DNA of 64,000 nucleotides from Candidatus Thioglobus autotrophicus (GCA_022448455.1 JAKUUR010000005.1:1-64000), one strand, 5' to 3'. Shown: positions 10,147-20,463, counted from the first letter of the stretch. Notes: generated by a model not told the origin, from the sequence alone. Numbers and translations: made by a program.

Positions 10147-11031
10147 TTAATTATTTAATTCGTTAAATAACATTAAGGCTGAAGTGTCACTATATGCATG
10201 ACCTTTGTCCATCAAACTAACGTAACGCTCATAGACCTCTTTAGTAAAGCCAAGGTCTGAATTATTGGATTTAGCCTGGTCTATGCAATAGCCCAAATCT
10301 TTAACCATCCATTTAATAGCGAACCCAAAGTCGAATTCTCGTTGGTGCATCGTCTGTGCGCGATTATCCATTTGCCATGACTGAGCAGCGCCTCCAGAGA
10401 TCGCTAAGAGTAAACTTTTCATATCAATATTTTCAGATTCTGCAAATAACAAACCTTCAGACAAGCCTTGCAATAATCCGGCAATACAGATTTGGTTTAC
10501 CATTTTTGCCAACTGTCCTGAACCAGACTGCCCCATATGTGTAATGTTTTTCGAATAAGTCCTAATCAACGATTCAGATGACTTTAAAACAGCTTTGTCT
10601 CCACCCGCCATAACACTTAATATGCCGTTGACAGCGCCAGCCTCACCTCCACTCACTGGTGCATCAATAAATGCAACACTTTTCGCCTGAAAAGATTCAT
10701 TTAAATGCTTGGCTAATTTAAATGATGTAGTTGTGTGATCAATAAAAATAGCTCCTTCTTTGAGGAAGGCATACAATCCATCATCAGCAAAGACTATTTC
10801 CATCATATCTTCATCTCTGCCTGTGCAAGTAATAACAACATCAGCACCAGAAACGGCTTGTTCTAATGAAGTAACAACTTCACCTTCAAATTCTTCATTC
10901 CACTTCAACGCTTTTTCCATTGTTCGGTTAAATACCCTTAAATTGACTATACTCGATTTAGATAAGTGACCAGCCATAGGGTAACCCATCTTGCCAAGAC
11001 CAATAAATGTAACGTTTCTTTTTTTGTTCAT
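10147..11031 (-). CDS. NAD(P)-dependent 3-hydroxyisobutyrate dehydrogenase / tartronate semialdehyde reductase family
   Basis: FIGLGKMGYPMAGHL Rossmann start, FIDAPVSGGEAGA, GQLAKMVNQI. Confidence 0.88.
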   Translation of the reverse strand: MNKKRNVTFIGLGKMGYPMAGHLSKSSIVNLRVFNRTMEKALKWNEEFEGEVVTSLEQAVSGADVVITCTGRDEDMMEIVFADDGLYAFLKEGAIFIDHTTTSFKLAKHLNESFQAKSVAFIDAPVSGGEAGAVNGILSVMAGGDKAVLKSSESLIRTYSKNITHMGQSGSGQLAKMVNQICIAGLLQGLSEGLLFAESENIDMKSLLLAISGGAAQSWQMDNRAQTMHQREFDFGFAIKWMVKDLGYCIDQAKSNNSDLGFTKEVYERYVSLMDKGHAYSDTSALMLFNELNN

Positions 11032-11222
11032 AAAATTTCCTTTGGATCTTTGTATTGTTATAAAGACTTTGTGAGATTATACGACGATGTGTATTGTTCT
11101 AATAATCAGATACAGTATATTTAATAGAATAAGTTAGCAATGATCTTAAACTGAAAATATAAAGATTAACTTTAATTCGGCAATTTTTGTAAAAAAATTG
11201 TCATTTTTAGTCTAATTTTCCT

Positions 11223-11261
11223 ATTTTTTTAATATTTTTAATCATTTTTTTAATATTTTTA
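11223..11261 (+). repeat. 18-nt AT-only direct repeat (two copies)
   Basis: atttttttaatattttta at 11223-11240 and 11244-11261; the second copy runs into the start codon of the downstream gene. Confidence 0.85.
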
Positions 11262-11887
11262 TGAAAAAACCTGAATATTGGCAAGAATCTATTGATTATT
11301 TGAGTAATATCGATGCAAAATTGGGTGAATTAATCAATAAATATAGTCAATCCACTCTAACCACGCGTGGTGATGCACTGGAAACCTTGATGCGTTCAAT
11401 AGTTGGCCAGCAGATATCAGTCAAAGCCGCAGCAAGTGTTTGGAAAAAAATAATTGATTTATTAGACGAAATTAAGCCTGATAATGTCCTCTTAGTCGGT
11501 TTTGAGAATTTAAGATCTTGTGGACTTTCCAAACAAAAAACTCAATATATTATGAACATTGCTGAACACTTTAAATCTCATAATATTAATGATGACTCTT
11601 ATTGGCATGACCGAGAATTTTCAAACATTTGTGATGAATTAATCACAATTAAAGGCATCGGCCCTTGGACGGCTGAAATGTTTGGCATGTTCTATTTACT
11701 AGAGGGAGACATTTTTCCACTAAAAGATCTCGGCATCATAAGGGCAATTAATCAGCTCTACTGTGTTGATGGAATTCCTTTGAAAATAGACCAAGTGATC
11801 GCTATTTCAGATCGTTGGAAGCCCTATCGTACTGTCGCTTCCTGGTATTTGTGGCGCTCTATTGATAATGAGGCTGTTCTCTATTAA
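11261..11887 (+). CDS. DNA-3-methyladenine glycosylase II (AlkA-like HhH-GPD)
   Basis: SIVGQQISVKAAASVWKK, ITIKGIGPWTAEMFGMF, RWKPYRTVASWYLWR. Confidence 0.9.
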   Translation: MKKPEYWQESIDYLSNIDAKLGELINKYSQSTLTTRGDALETLMRSIVGQQISVKAAASVWKKIIDLLDEIKPDNVLLVGFENLRSCGLSKQKTQYIMNIAEHFKSHNINDDSYWHDREFSNICDELITIKGIGPWTAEMFGMFYLLEGDIFPLKDLGIIRAINQLYCVDGIPLKIDQVIAISDRWKPYRTVASWYLWRSIDNEAVLY

Positions 11888-11958
11888 GCTTCTATAGTTG
11901 CACTTTTTGAAATCCTTGATATGACCAGTCTGTTCTGTTAATATAAGGTTCCAAACAA

Positions 11959-12162
11959 ATGGAGAAATTTATGGCAACATACGAATGTAGTGAATGTGGT
12001 ATGGCAGTTAATGCAACTTGTGCTCACTGTGATGCACCTTTAGTAGATGATATACTGACACTAGATGACGGAACCGAAGTCCAAATTTCAAAATGTCCAA
12101 ATGAGCATGGAAAAATAAAGTCACCGTCATGTTGCGGACAAGAAATGACTTGTACTGCTTAA
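11959..12162 (+). CDS. small zinc-ribbon protein, Cys-rich
   Basis: 67 aa (likely start MATYEC at 11971); CSECG, CAHC and SCCGQEMTC Cys pairs. Confidence 0.7.
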   Translation: MEKFMATYECSECGMAVNATCAHCDAPLVDDILTLDDGTEVQISKCPNEHGKIKSPSCCGQEMTCTA

Positions 12163-12187
12163 CAATATCTACTTGTTTTAAATAAAT

Positions 12188-13258
12188 CTACTCGATTGCA
12201 TCGACAATTAGATCACCCATTGCATCGGTACCAACTATCGTGTCGCCTGCAGCTGAGATATCTTTCGTTCTATAGCCCTGATCAAGAACCACATTAACTG
12301 CAGCATTAATTTTGTCAGCTAGTGATGCTTGACTGAGTGAATATCGTAACATCATTGAAACCGAAAGTATTGTCGCTAAAGGGTTAGCAATATCATTGCC
12401 AGCAATATCAGGTGCAGAGCCATGAATAGGCTCATACATACCGTAATTGTTTTTGTTTAGTGAGGCAGATGGAAGCATTCCAATCGATCCAGTGAGCATG
12501 GCAGCACAATCTGACAATATGTCACCAAAGAGATTACTGGTTACCATAACATCGAACTGTTTTGGAGCTCTAACGAGCTGCATTGCAGCGGTATCAACGA
12601 GCATGTGAGTAAGTTCGACGTCGGGATAATCTTGAGAAACTTCCTCCATAACTTCTCTCCAAAGCTCACAAACCTCTAACACATTAGCCTTATCCACAGA
12701 GCAGACCCGCTTATCTCTTTTTTGTGCAATTTGAAAAGCGGAATGCCCAATGCGGGCTATTTCTGACTCAAAATACGTGGCCGAATTAACACCAAAGCGC
12801 TCTCCATCTTTGATCTCAATACCACGCGGTTGACCAAAATAAATACCGCCAACAAGCTCTCTAACAATCATTAAATCAAGGCCAGAAACAACTTCATTTT
12901 TTAGGGTTGAAGCATTTGCAAGTTGTGGATAGAGAATTGCTGGTCTTAAATTAGAAAACAAATCCAACTCAGAACGTATGCCTAATAAACCTCGCTCTGG
13001 CCGCAGCTCTCTTTCCAATGACTCCCACTGTTGTCCACCAACAGCTCCCAATAGGATAGAATCGCATTCTTTAGCAGTTACTAAAGTTTCCTCAGGAAGA
13101 GGCGAACCGGTCTCTTCATAAGCACTGCCACCAATCAATCCATGAACAAGATTCATGCCCAAACCGTGATTGGCATTTAATGAATCAATTACTTTTATTG
13201 CTTGGGCAATTATTTCTTTTCCTATGCCATCACCTGGAAGAATTAATATCTTAGACAT
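12188..13258 (-). CDS. leuB: 3-isopropylmalate dehydrogenase
   Basis: [58 protein letters not shown]. Confidence 0.97.
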   Translation of the reverse strand: MSKILILPGDGIGKEIIAQAIKVIDSLNANHGLGMNLVHGLIGGSAYEETGSPLPEETLVTAKECDSILLGAVGGQQWESLERELRPERGLLGIRSELDLFSNLRPAILYPQLANASTLKNEVVSGLDLMIVRELVGGIYFGQPRGIEIKDGERFGVNSATYFESEIARIGHSAFQIAQKRDKRVCSVDKANVLEVCELWREVMEEVSQDYPDVELTHMLVDTAAMQLVRAPKQFDVMVTSNLFGDILSDCAAMLTGSIGMLPSASLNKNNYGMYEPIHGSAPDIAGNDIANPLATILSVSMMLRYSLSQASLADKINAAVNVVLDQGYRTKDISAAGDTIVGTDAMGDLIVDAIE

Positions 13259-13346
13259 CTATTTTTACGAGCTTAATACAAAAAATGATTATTTTACTCT
13301 GGCAGGCACATCAGCCCATTTGAATTTGAGTTTAGATTTGTTGTGG

Positions 13347-13511
13347 TTAAATTTCCACCATCTCAAAGTCTTCTTTACTGGCACCACAGTCAGGACAAGA
13401 CCAGTCTTCTGGGATGTCTCCCCAGGCTGTACCTGGCGCAATACCTTCGTCAGGATCACCTAAAGCTTCATCATAAATATAGCCACACATCATGCATTCA
13501 TATTTTTTCAT
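13347..13511 (-). CDS. rubredoxin
   Basis: Not in the ORF track. Reverse strand gives [54 protein letters not shown], with two CxxCG motifs typical of rubredoxin. Confidence 0.95.
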   Translation of the reverse strand: MKKYECMMCGYIYDEALGDPDEGIAPGTAWGDIPEDWSCPDCGASKEDFEMVEI

Positions 13512-14107
13512 CGTGCCTCTCCATTCATAAAATCTTGATTAAGCTGGTCTTGGACTCTTTTCTCTAAAATAAGTTCGCAATCATAGTTTGGATGAGAAAC
13601 ACCAATTTTGACATTAGTGCCTTTACAAAAATCAACAATCATAGCCTGGTCAAACTCAAAGCGCATAAAGTGTACAGATGAAGTCTTTTCATCAGTTTCT
13701 CTTTCTAAGTCTTCATTGCAAATAGCATATACATTTTGGTGATTACCAACTTGGAAGTATATACTTTTTTCAATTCCAATTAAATTAGACAAAGCTTTTG
13801 TACGCTCAACAACATCTGTATACTCGATCATCATAGTTGCTTTTAAGTTAGAGCCGTCTGGGATAAGAGGGTTATATACATCTAATTCTGCCTGTATACT
13901 GGCTGCTTCAAAGATTTTTTCAATACGCAGCATTTCTTGAATCTGGTATTGAACAGTTTGGTGATTTTCAAACAATAAACGTATGTGTTCCCCAAGGTTA
14001 ACCTCTCTAAGTTTTTTTACGTCCATAACATTTTTCCGAATATTTGAACGCTGTTCTACATATTCTTCTAATGAAAATAAATCTTCTCTTTTTAGCAAGT
14101 TTGTCAT
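13508..14107 (-). CDS. DUF3501 family protein
   Basis: 199 aa; [17 protein letters not shown]...[19 protein letters not shown] resembles DUF3501; position next to the rubrerythrin cluster. Confidence 0.75.
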   Translation of the reverse strand: MTNLLKREDLFSLEEYVEQRSNIRKNVMDVKKLREVNLGEHIRLLFENHQTVQYQIQEMLRIEKIFEAASIQAELDVYNPLIPDGSNLKATMMIEYTDVVERTKALSNLIGIEKSIYFQVGNHQNVYAICNEDLERETDEKTSSVHFMRFEFDQAMIVDFCKGTNVKIGVSHPNYDCELILEKRVQDQLNQDFMNGEAR

Positions 14108-14117
14108 TTCACTTTCC

Positions 14118-15422
14118 TTATAAACAATAAGCCATTTTCACCAAGGTAATGGGATGAATAGCCTCTATATTTTGGGTGGCAATATGGGCAATATGATTAC
14201 CTGCCATAACGCAATCACTCACAACTAAATCTGTATTATCAGTTATTTTTTTTACAACTGGTTTTGCAATTGTAACTGCATAGGTGTGTGTTTCTTTTCG
14301 AACACCATAAGTTCCATTATGTCCAGAACATCGTTCTGCTATATTCACATGTAAGTCAGGAATCAACCCAAGGATTTTTTTAGTATGCGATCCAATATTT
14401 TGCACTCTTTGGTGACAAGCCATTTGATAAAGCACCTCTTTATCAATGGCACTGAAATTTGTGTCTAATTGGGCACTATCATTTAAAAATGATAAATATT
14501 CAAAAGGATCAAAAAAAGCTTTTGAAATTAACTTAATATCTTCATTATCGCTAATTATCATTGGTAATTCACTCTTAAACATCAATACACAGGAAGGGAT
14601 TGGTGCAATTAATTTATAACCATCACCAACTAACTTTTTAAGTGGAGTAATATTTTCATTTGCATATTTAATAACTGTTTCAAGGTCTCCTAATTCCATC
14701 TTTGGCATGCCACAACATTGTGTGTTTTTGATAAGTTTTACCTCAACATTATTGTGTCTAAGAACATCAACCAAATCAATAACAGATTTAGGATCATTAT
14801 ATTCACCATAACAAGTTCCAAATATTGCAACCTTGAATTTACTTACAGTTTTATCTTCTACAAAAAGTTTCGTTAATGTCTTTGAATGATATTTTGGAAC
14901 TACTGCGTCAACATGAACCCCCATAATCTTTTCGGTAATCTTTCTGATAGTTTTATTACTATTAGACCAATTCACAATAGATGAAATAACTGGTTTTGAT
15001 GCAACAGAACCAACTTGTTGTGGTGATGTTAAGACTTTGTATGACTTCTTAGTTTCGCCTTTTTTAAACTGAATTGCCTTAGCTCTAAGCATAAGATGAG
15101 GAAAATCAACATTCCATTCGTGTGGGGGAACGTAAGGACATTTTGTCATATAACATAAATCACATAAGTAGCATTGATCCACTACTTTTTTGTAGTCTGC
15201 TTTATCAACACTATCAACCTCAAATGTTTCAGATTCATCAATTAAATCGAATAATGTTGGAAAAGCTTTGCACAAACTTACACAACGTCTACATCCATGA
15301 CAAATATTAAAAACTCTCTCCAGTTCATCATTAAGAAATTGTTCATTATAAAAATCCTCATCTTGCCAATTTAAAGGATGACGAACAGGCGCTTCCAAAG
15401 AACCTTCTCGGTATTTGCTCAT
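14118..15422 (-). CDS. (Fe-S)-binding heterodisulfide-reductase/GlpC-like oxidoreductase
   Basis: Ferredoxin motifs CHGCRRCVSLC and CYLCDLCYMTKCPY; CCG-domain cysteines (NTQCCGMPKME, ACHQRVQ, ERCSGHNGTYG). Confidence 0.85.
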   Translation of the reverse strand: MSKYREGSLEAPVRHPLNWQDEDFYNEQFLNDELERVFNICHGCRRCVSLCKAFPTLFDLIDESETFEVDSVDKADYKKVVDQCYLCDLCYMTKCPYVPPHEWNVDFPHLMLRAKAIQFKKGETKKSYKVLTSPQQVGSVASKPVISSIVNWSNSNKTIRKITEKIMGVHVDAVVPKYHSKTLTKLFVEDKTVSKFKVAIFGTCYGEYNDPKSVIDLVDVLRHNNVEVKLIKNTQCCGMPKMELGDLETVIKYANENITPLKKLVGDGYKLIAPIPSCVLMFKSELPMIISDNEDIKLISKAFFDPFEYLSFLNDSAQLDTNFSAIDKEVLYQMACHQRVQNIGSHTKKILGLIPDLHVNIAERCSGHNGTYGVRKETHTYAVTIAKPVVKKITDNTDLVVSDCVMAGNHIAHIATQNIEAIHPITLVKMAYCL

Positions 15423-15474
15423 AATAAATTAATCTTTTGTTACCATAAGCTAGAAACTCATGGCAACAAATTGT

Positions 15475-15894
15475 TTATAGACTGTCTAATGCTTTATGGT
15501 ACCGATTAGCATGAGAACGCTCAGCTTTTGCTAGAGTTTCAAACCAGTCTGCAATTTCATCAAAGCCTTCATCTCTTGCAGTTTTAGCCATACCAGGGTA
15601 CATATCGGTATATTCATAAGTTTCACCATGAATTGCACTTTTAAGCATTTCATTTACTTCCTTCGCAGGCATATCTGTACATGGATCACCAACACCACCA
15701 TTAATCAAATGGTCCATGTGGCCATGCGCATGTCCAGTCTCTCCTTCAGCTGTTGATCTGAATAAAGCAGCCATATCGGGCTCACCCAATACATCACACT
15801 GGTTTGCAAAGTATAAATAACGTCTATTCGCTTGCGATTCTCCAGCAAATGCATCCTTCAAGCACTGTTCAGTTTTAGTCCCGCTTAATGACAT
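15475..15894 (-). CDS. rubrerythrin
   Basis: 139 aa ferritin-like diiron protein; [44 protein letters not shown]. Confidence 0.92.
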   Translation of the reverse strand: MSLSGTKTEQCLKDAFAGESQANRRYLYFANQCDVLGEPDMAALFRSTAEGETGHAHGHMDHLINGGVGDPCTDMPAKEVNEMLKSAIHGETYEYTDMYPGMAKTARDEGFDEIADWFETLAKAERSHANRYHKALDSL

Positions 15895-15972
15895 AATTAA
15901 CTCCTATTTGTTAAACGAGTGACTATCATAACATATATGTATATATAAATAAATTGAATAAAATTGTATATA

Positions 15973-15993
15973 ATATTCGTAAAAAACGAATAT
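15973..15993. promoter_or_regulatory. inverted repeat (putative operator) between rubrerythrin and the OxyR-like gene
   Basis: ATATTCGT-aaaaa-ACGAATAT, perfect 8-bp arms, 4 bp before the LysR-family start codon. Confidence 0.5.
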
Positions 15994-15997
15994 CACA

Positions 15998-16855
15998 ATG
16001 ACACCTACACTTAAAAACTTAAAATATCTAATCGCACTTAAAAAAACCAACCATTTCTCTAAGGCAGCGAGTGAGTGCTTTGTTAGTCCATCTACATTTA
16101 GTGCAGGAATATCAAAACTGGAACAAGATTTACAAGTACAACTAGTCGAAAGAGATAATAGGCATGTTTTGTTTACTCCAATTGGTAAACGTATTGCCAA
16201 TCAGGCTATATCAGCACTGGCTGAAATCAGCATTTTAGTTGACACTGCTAAATTAGATTTTTTTGAGTCCGAAGTTACTATTGGTGTTATTCCAACAATT
16301 TCTACCTATATTCTTCCAAACTTTTTGTCAAACTTAGATAAGCATTATCCAAAGCTAAAGGCTTCCTTTAAGGAAGATACGAGTGATAATTTATTGAAAC
16401 AACTTGAAAAAGCTGGGATAGATTTTGCATTATTTGCTTTTCCATATGACTTACCTGAGTTTATTGAAGATTTTCAAGTCTTTCGAGATTCAATTTATTT
16501 TATTCAGCATAAAAATCGAGATAAACAAGCAATTGAAAATGGCTCCTTATTGATGCTTGAGCAGGGACACTGTTTAAGGTCGCATATCTTACAAAATAAC
16601 GACATATCAAATCAACTTATCTCTAATTTTTCATGCACGAGTATTTCTACCTTGGTGGCAATGGTAGATATGAATATTGGCGTAAGCTTTCTACCTAAGA
16701 TGGCAATTGATTACGGCATACTCGATCACTATCCAAATATTTCTGTAGATATGGATTCTAGCAAAGCAAAGCGGGATATTGGCGTGATTTATCGGAAAAA
16801 TAACCCACAAAAGGAAAATATCAAGAAATTAGCGCAATTATTAATAAAAAATTAA
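15998..16855 (+). CDS. LysR-family regulator, OxyR-like
   Basis: N-terminal HTH (FSKAASECFVSPSTFSAGISKLEQDL); LEQGHCLRSH matches the OxyR peroxidatic-Cys motif. Confidence 0.88.
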   Translation: MTPTLKNLKYLIALKKTNHFSKAASECFVSPSTFSAGISKLEQDLQVQLVERDNRHVLFTPIGKRIANQAISALAEISILVDTAKLDFFESEVTIGVIPTISTYILPNFLSNLDKHYPKLKASFKEDTSDNLLKQLEKAGIDFALFAFPYDLPEFIEDFQVFRDSIYFIQHKNRDKQAIENGSLLMLEQGHCLRSHILQNNDISNQLISNFSCTSISTLVAMVDMNIGVSFLPKMAIDYGILDHYPNISVDMDSSKAKRDIGVIYRKNNPQKENIKKLAQLLIKN

Positions 16856-16976
16856 GTTTATAACTAAGACCATCGTATATACCAATAGTAAAAACAAGCT
16901 TACTAATTAAGTGTCTTTAGATGCATTAATTACTTGTATAGCTTCCTTTAAAGACAAACCTGTATAAAATATTGCT

Positions 16977-18365
16977 ATGCTCAAAATATATAACACCTTA
17001 ACCAATCAAAAACAGGTATTTAAACCCATTAATCCTAGCAGTGTTGGGATTTATGTTTGCGGTATGACAGTTTATGACTTTTGCCATATGGGACATGCGA
17101 GGGTATTGGTTATGTTTGATGTCATGACGCGACATATGCGACGTACTTTTCCTAAAGTCAAGTATGTAAGAAATATCACTGACATAGATGACAAGATAAT
17201 TAATCGTTCCATTGAAAATCAAGAAGATATTTACACCTTAACAAATCGTTTTATTAAAGCAATGCATGAAGATGAGATAGCATTGAACATTCTCAAGCCT
17301 GATTTTGAACCTCGTGCCACTGAATCAATAGACCAAATGTATTCTATGATTGCGTCACTAATAGAAAAAGGTTTCGCTTACCAAGGTAAAAACGGTGATG
17401 TCTATTATTCGGTTAAAAGCTTCAAGAATTATGGAAAACTTTCAGGAAAAAACCTTGATGACCTTAAGGCTGGAGCCCGTGTTGATATAGAAAGTGACAA
17501 GCGAGATCCGCTTGATTTTGTATTATGGAAAATGGCAAAACCAAATGAGCCAAAATGGTCATCGCCATGGGGAGAAGGTAGACCGGGATGGCATCTAGAG
17601 TGTTCTGCAATGTCAACCCATCATCTCGGTAATCATTTTGATATTCACGGTGGTGGCATGGATTTGACATTCCCTCATCATGAAAATGAAATTGCACAAT
17701 CCGAAGGAGCCAATAATTGCTCATTTGTAAATACATGGATGCATGTAGGATTTGTAAATATAAATGATGAAAAAATGAGCAAATCTCTTAACAATTTCTT
17801 TACCATTCGCGATGTCTTGGAGAAATATGACGGGGAAACTCTTCGTTATTTTCTTATCAGTAGTCATTATCGCTCTCCTTTGAACTTTAGCGACGAGAAT
17901 CTTGCAAGTGCAAAGTCTGCATTGACACGTCTCTATACAGCAACTAGAGGGCTCTCAGCAAGCTCGAAAGCAATGGATCAAGTCACCATGCGTTTTGACT
18001 ATGAAAAGCGTTTTAACGAAGCACTCGATGACGATTTTAATACTCCTATTGCACTCAGTATATTATTTGAAATTGCCAAGCATGCCAATACTGAGCGTGA
18101 AGATGATAAAGATCAAGCAGGAGCTTTGTCTGAGCTATTGAAAAAATTGGGAAACCATATTGGCATAATGAGATACGATGCTGACGATTACCTCAAAATG
18201 GGAATAGAACTTTCAGATGCAAAAATTGATGAAAAGATTTACCAAAGAGAATCTGCAAGAGCTTTAAAAGACTTTGCAATGTCAGACCAAATACGTGATG
18301 AACTTTTAGCACTAGGCATTATCCTTGAAGACAGTATAAATGGCACCACTTGGCGAAGAAAGTAA
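16977..18365 (+). CDS. cysS: cysteinyl-tRNA synthetase
   Basis: CGMTVYDFCHMGHAR, GWHLECSAMS, HGGGMDLTFPHHENEIAQSE, KMSKSLNNF. Confidence 0.98.
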   Translation: MLKIYNTLTNQKQVFKPINPSSVGIYVCGMTVYDFCHMGHARVLVMFDVMTRHMRRTFPKVKYVRNITDIDDKIINRSIENQEDIYTLTNRFIKAMHEDEIALNILKPDFEPRATESIDQMYSMIASLIEKGFAYQGKNGDVYYSVKSFKNYGKLSGKNLDDLKAGARVDIESDKRDPLDFVLWKMAKPNEPKWSSPWGEGRPGWHLECSAMSTHHLGNHFDIHGGGMDLTFPHHENEIAQSEGANNCSFVNTWMHVGFVNINDEKMSKSLNNFFTIRDVLEKYDGETLRYFLISSHYRSPLNFSDENLASAKSALTRLYTATRGLSASSKAMDQVTMRFDYEKRFNEALDDDFNTPIALSILFEIAKHANTEREDDKDQAGALSELLKKLGNHIGIMRYDADDYLKMGIELSDAKIDEKIYQRESARALKDFAMSDQIRDELLALGIILEDSINGTTWRRK

Positions 18366-19032
18366 GTTGAACCCTTTCGTTGATTGGACTCAAATAGATT
18401 CAATTTTGCTTGATTTGGATGGCACACTCCTAGATTTAAATTTCGATATACATTTTTGGTTGGAATATCTACCCCAAGTGTATTCAGAAAAACATAATAT
18501 CAGTCACCAGCAAGCTCAAGATATTTTACTGCCAATGTTAAATGCTGAAAAGGGTAAATTGAATTGGTATTGCACCGATTTTTGGCAGGAAAAATTAGAT
18601 CTAGATATTATGCAACTAAAAAATAATATCTCGCACCTTATTCAAGTACATCCCAATGTAAAAAGATTTTTGACACTAGCTAGGAAGCATGATAAGAAAA
18701 TCTATTTAGTAACTAATGCGCATCGAAAAACCATCAAACTAAAAATGTCTATCACTCAACTTCAAGATTATTTCGATGGTATTGTTTCCTCCCACGATTT
18801 TGGTGTTGCCAAACAAGATCAAGCTTTTTGGCACAAATTAAGCGAAGCAATTCATTTAGATAAAAACAGAACCATTTTTTTTGATGACTCGCTTGACGTT
18901 CTGCAATCCGCTTTTGAGTTTAAAATCAAACACGTAGTTGCCATAAGCAAGCCCAGCTCTAGAATAAAGGCAGAAATTGTTCCTGGCTTTATCAATATTG
19001 AGAATTTTTCCCAAGCGCTGCCACTTGCCTAA
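18340..19032 (+). CDS. HAD-family hydrolase, YrfG-like GMP/IMP nucleotidase
   Basis: LLDLDGTLLDLNFD, VTNAHRKT, FFDDSLDVLQSA. Confidence 0.8.
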   Translation: MAPLGEESKLNPFVDWTQIDSILLDLDGTLLDLNFDIHFWLEYLPQVYSEKHNISHQQAQDILLPMLNAEKGKLNWYCTDFWQEKLDLDIMQLKNNISHLIQVHPNVKRFLTLARKHDKKIYLVTNAHRKTIKLKMSITQLQDYFDGIVSSHDFGVAKQDQAFWHKLSEAIHLDKNRTIFFDDSLDVLQSAFEFKIKHVVAISKPSSRIKAEIVPGFINIENFSQALPLA

Positions 19033-19218
19033 AGCTCAAAAAGCAATAGAGCTAGCAAAATAATTAAACCATAATATAGAATAATTGAAAGCTGATTTTT
19101 AGATAACTGGTATAATTATTGTGAGCCAAAGGATGGCTTGGCGGATTTTATGTATTGCCCAGAATCGCAAGTCATTGTCACTCAATAAAGTTCAAATATA
19201 AATCAAAAAGAGGAAAAC

Positions 19219-20463
19219 ATGAAAAACGCTTTTTATGCTCAATCTGGCGGTGTGACTGCAGTTATAAACGCTTCTGCCTGTGGCGTCATTGAAACGGCGC
19301 GTAAGCATTCAGATAAGATTGGTAAAGTTTACGCAGGTGAAAACGGCATTATTGGTGCTCTAACTGAAAACCTGATAGACACCTCTCTCGAATCACATTC
19401 AGATATAGCCGCCCTAAACCATACCCCATCAGGTGCGTTCGGCTCCTGTCGCTATAAAATGAAATCTTTAGAAGCCAACAAAGCTGAATATGAGCGCTTG
19501 ATTGAAGTTTTTAAGGCCCATAATATTGGTTATTTTTTCTACAATGGTGGTGGTGACTCAGCCGATACTTGTTTAAAGGTTTCTCAACTCTCTGAAAGTA
19601 TGGGATACCCAATACAGGCCATCCACATCCCTAAAACGGTTGATAATGATTTACCAGTCACAGACAATTGTCCAGGTTTTGGTTCTGTTGCTAAATATAT
19701 TGCTGTATCTACAATGGAGGCTAGCTTTGATGTTGCCTCAATGGCAGCTACATCAACCAAAATTTTTGTGCTCGAAGTGATGGGCAGACACGCAGGATGG
19801 ATTGCAGCAGCTGGGGGGCTAGTGGATGCGTCAATACCAGTTGTCATTCTATTTCCTGAGGTTGATTTTGATGAAAAAGCTTTCCTCGATAAAGTTGATA
19901 ACAACGTAAAAGAATTTGGTTATTGTACCATTGTTGTCTCTGAAGGTACAAAATGGCCAGATGGAAGATTCCTAGCAGAGCAAGACACTCGTGATGACTT
20001 TGGGCATGCACAACTAGGTGGCGCTGCTCCTGTCGTCGCAAATTTAATTAAAAACGCTCTGGGATATAAATTTCACTGGGCAGTGGCAGACTACTTGCAG
20101 CGTTCAGCACGCCACTTGGCTTCAAATTCTGATGTTGAACAGGCATATGCTCTTGGGCAAGCGGCAGTCGAAATGGCTCTAGAAGGAAAAAATTCTGTAA
20201 TGCCAGCTATTGTTCGAATCTCCAATAACCCTTACAAATGGGAAATTGGTTGTGGCGAATTAAAAGATGTTGCGAACGTCGAAAAGATGATGCCTAAAAA
20301 TTATATTTCAACAGACGGCTTTTCTATTACCGATTCATGTCGTGAATATTTACTACCGCTTATTGGGGGCGAGAATTATCCACCCTATAATGATGGATTG
20401 CCAAATTATGTGGTATTAAAAAAGTCAAAGGTTGTTCAAAAACTACCTCCATTTGAAGTTTAA
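19219..20463 (+). CDS. pfp: 6-phosphofructokinase, PPi-dependent type
   Basis: AQSGGVTAVINASACG, NGGGDSADT, PKTVDND (Lys where ATP-PFK has Gly), MGRHAGWIA. Confidence 0.88.
   Translation: MKNAFYAQSGGVTAVINASACGVIETARKHSDKIGKVYAGENGIIGALTENLIDTSLESHSDIAALNHTPSGAFGSCRYKMKSLEANKAEYERLIEVFKAHNIGYFFYNGGGDSADTCLKVSQLSESMGYPIQAIHIPKTVDNDLPVTDNCPGFGSVAKYIAVSTMEASFDVASMAATSTKIFVLEVMGRHAGWIAAAGGLVDASIPVVILFPEVDFDEKAFLDKVDNNVKEFGYCTIVVSEGTKWPDGRFLAEQDTRDDFGHAQLGGAAPVVANLIKNALGYKFHWAVADYLQRSARHLASNSDVEQAYALGQAAVEMALEGKNSVMPAIVRISNNPYKWEIGCGELKDVANVEKMMPKNYISTDGFSITDSCREYLLPLIGGENYPPYNDGLPNYVVLKKSKVVQKLPPFEV

Noticed and set aside
13343-13567. 74-aa plus-strand ORF (and 13170-13463)
   Set aside because: Antisense to a clear rubredoxin gene on the minus strand (13347-13511) and to leuB; no family resemblance.
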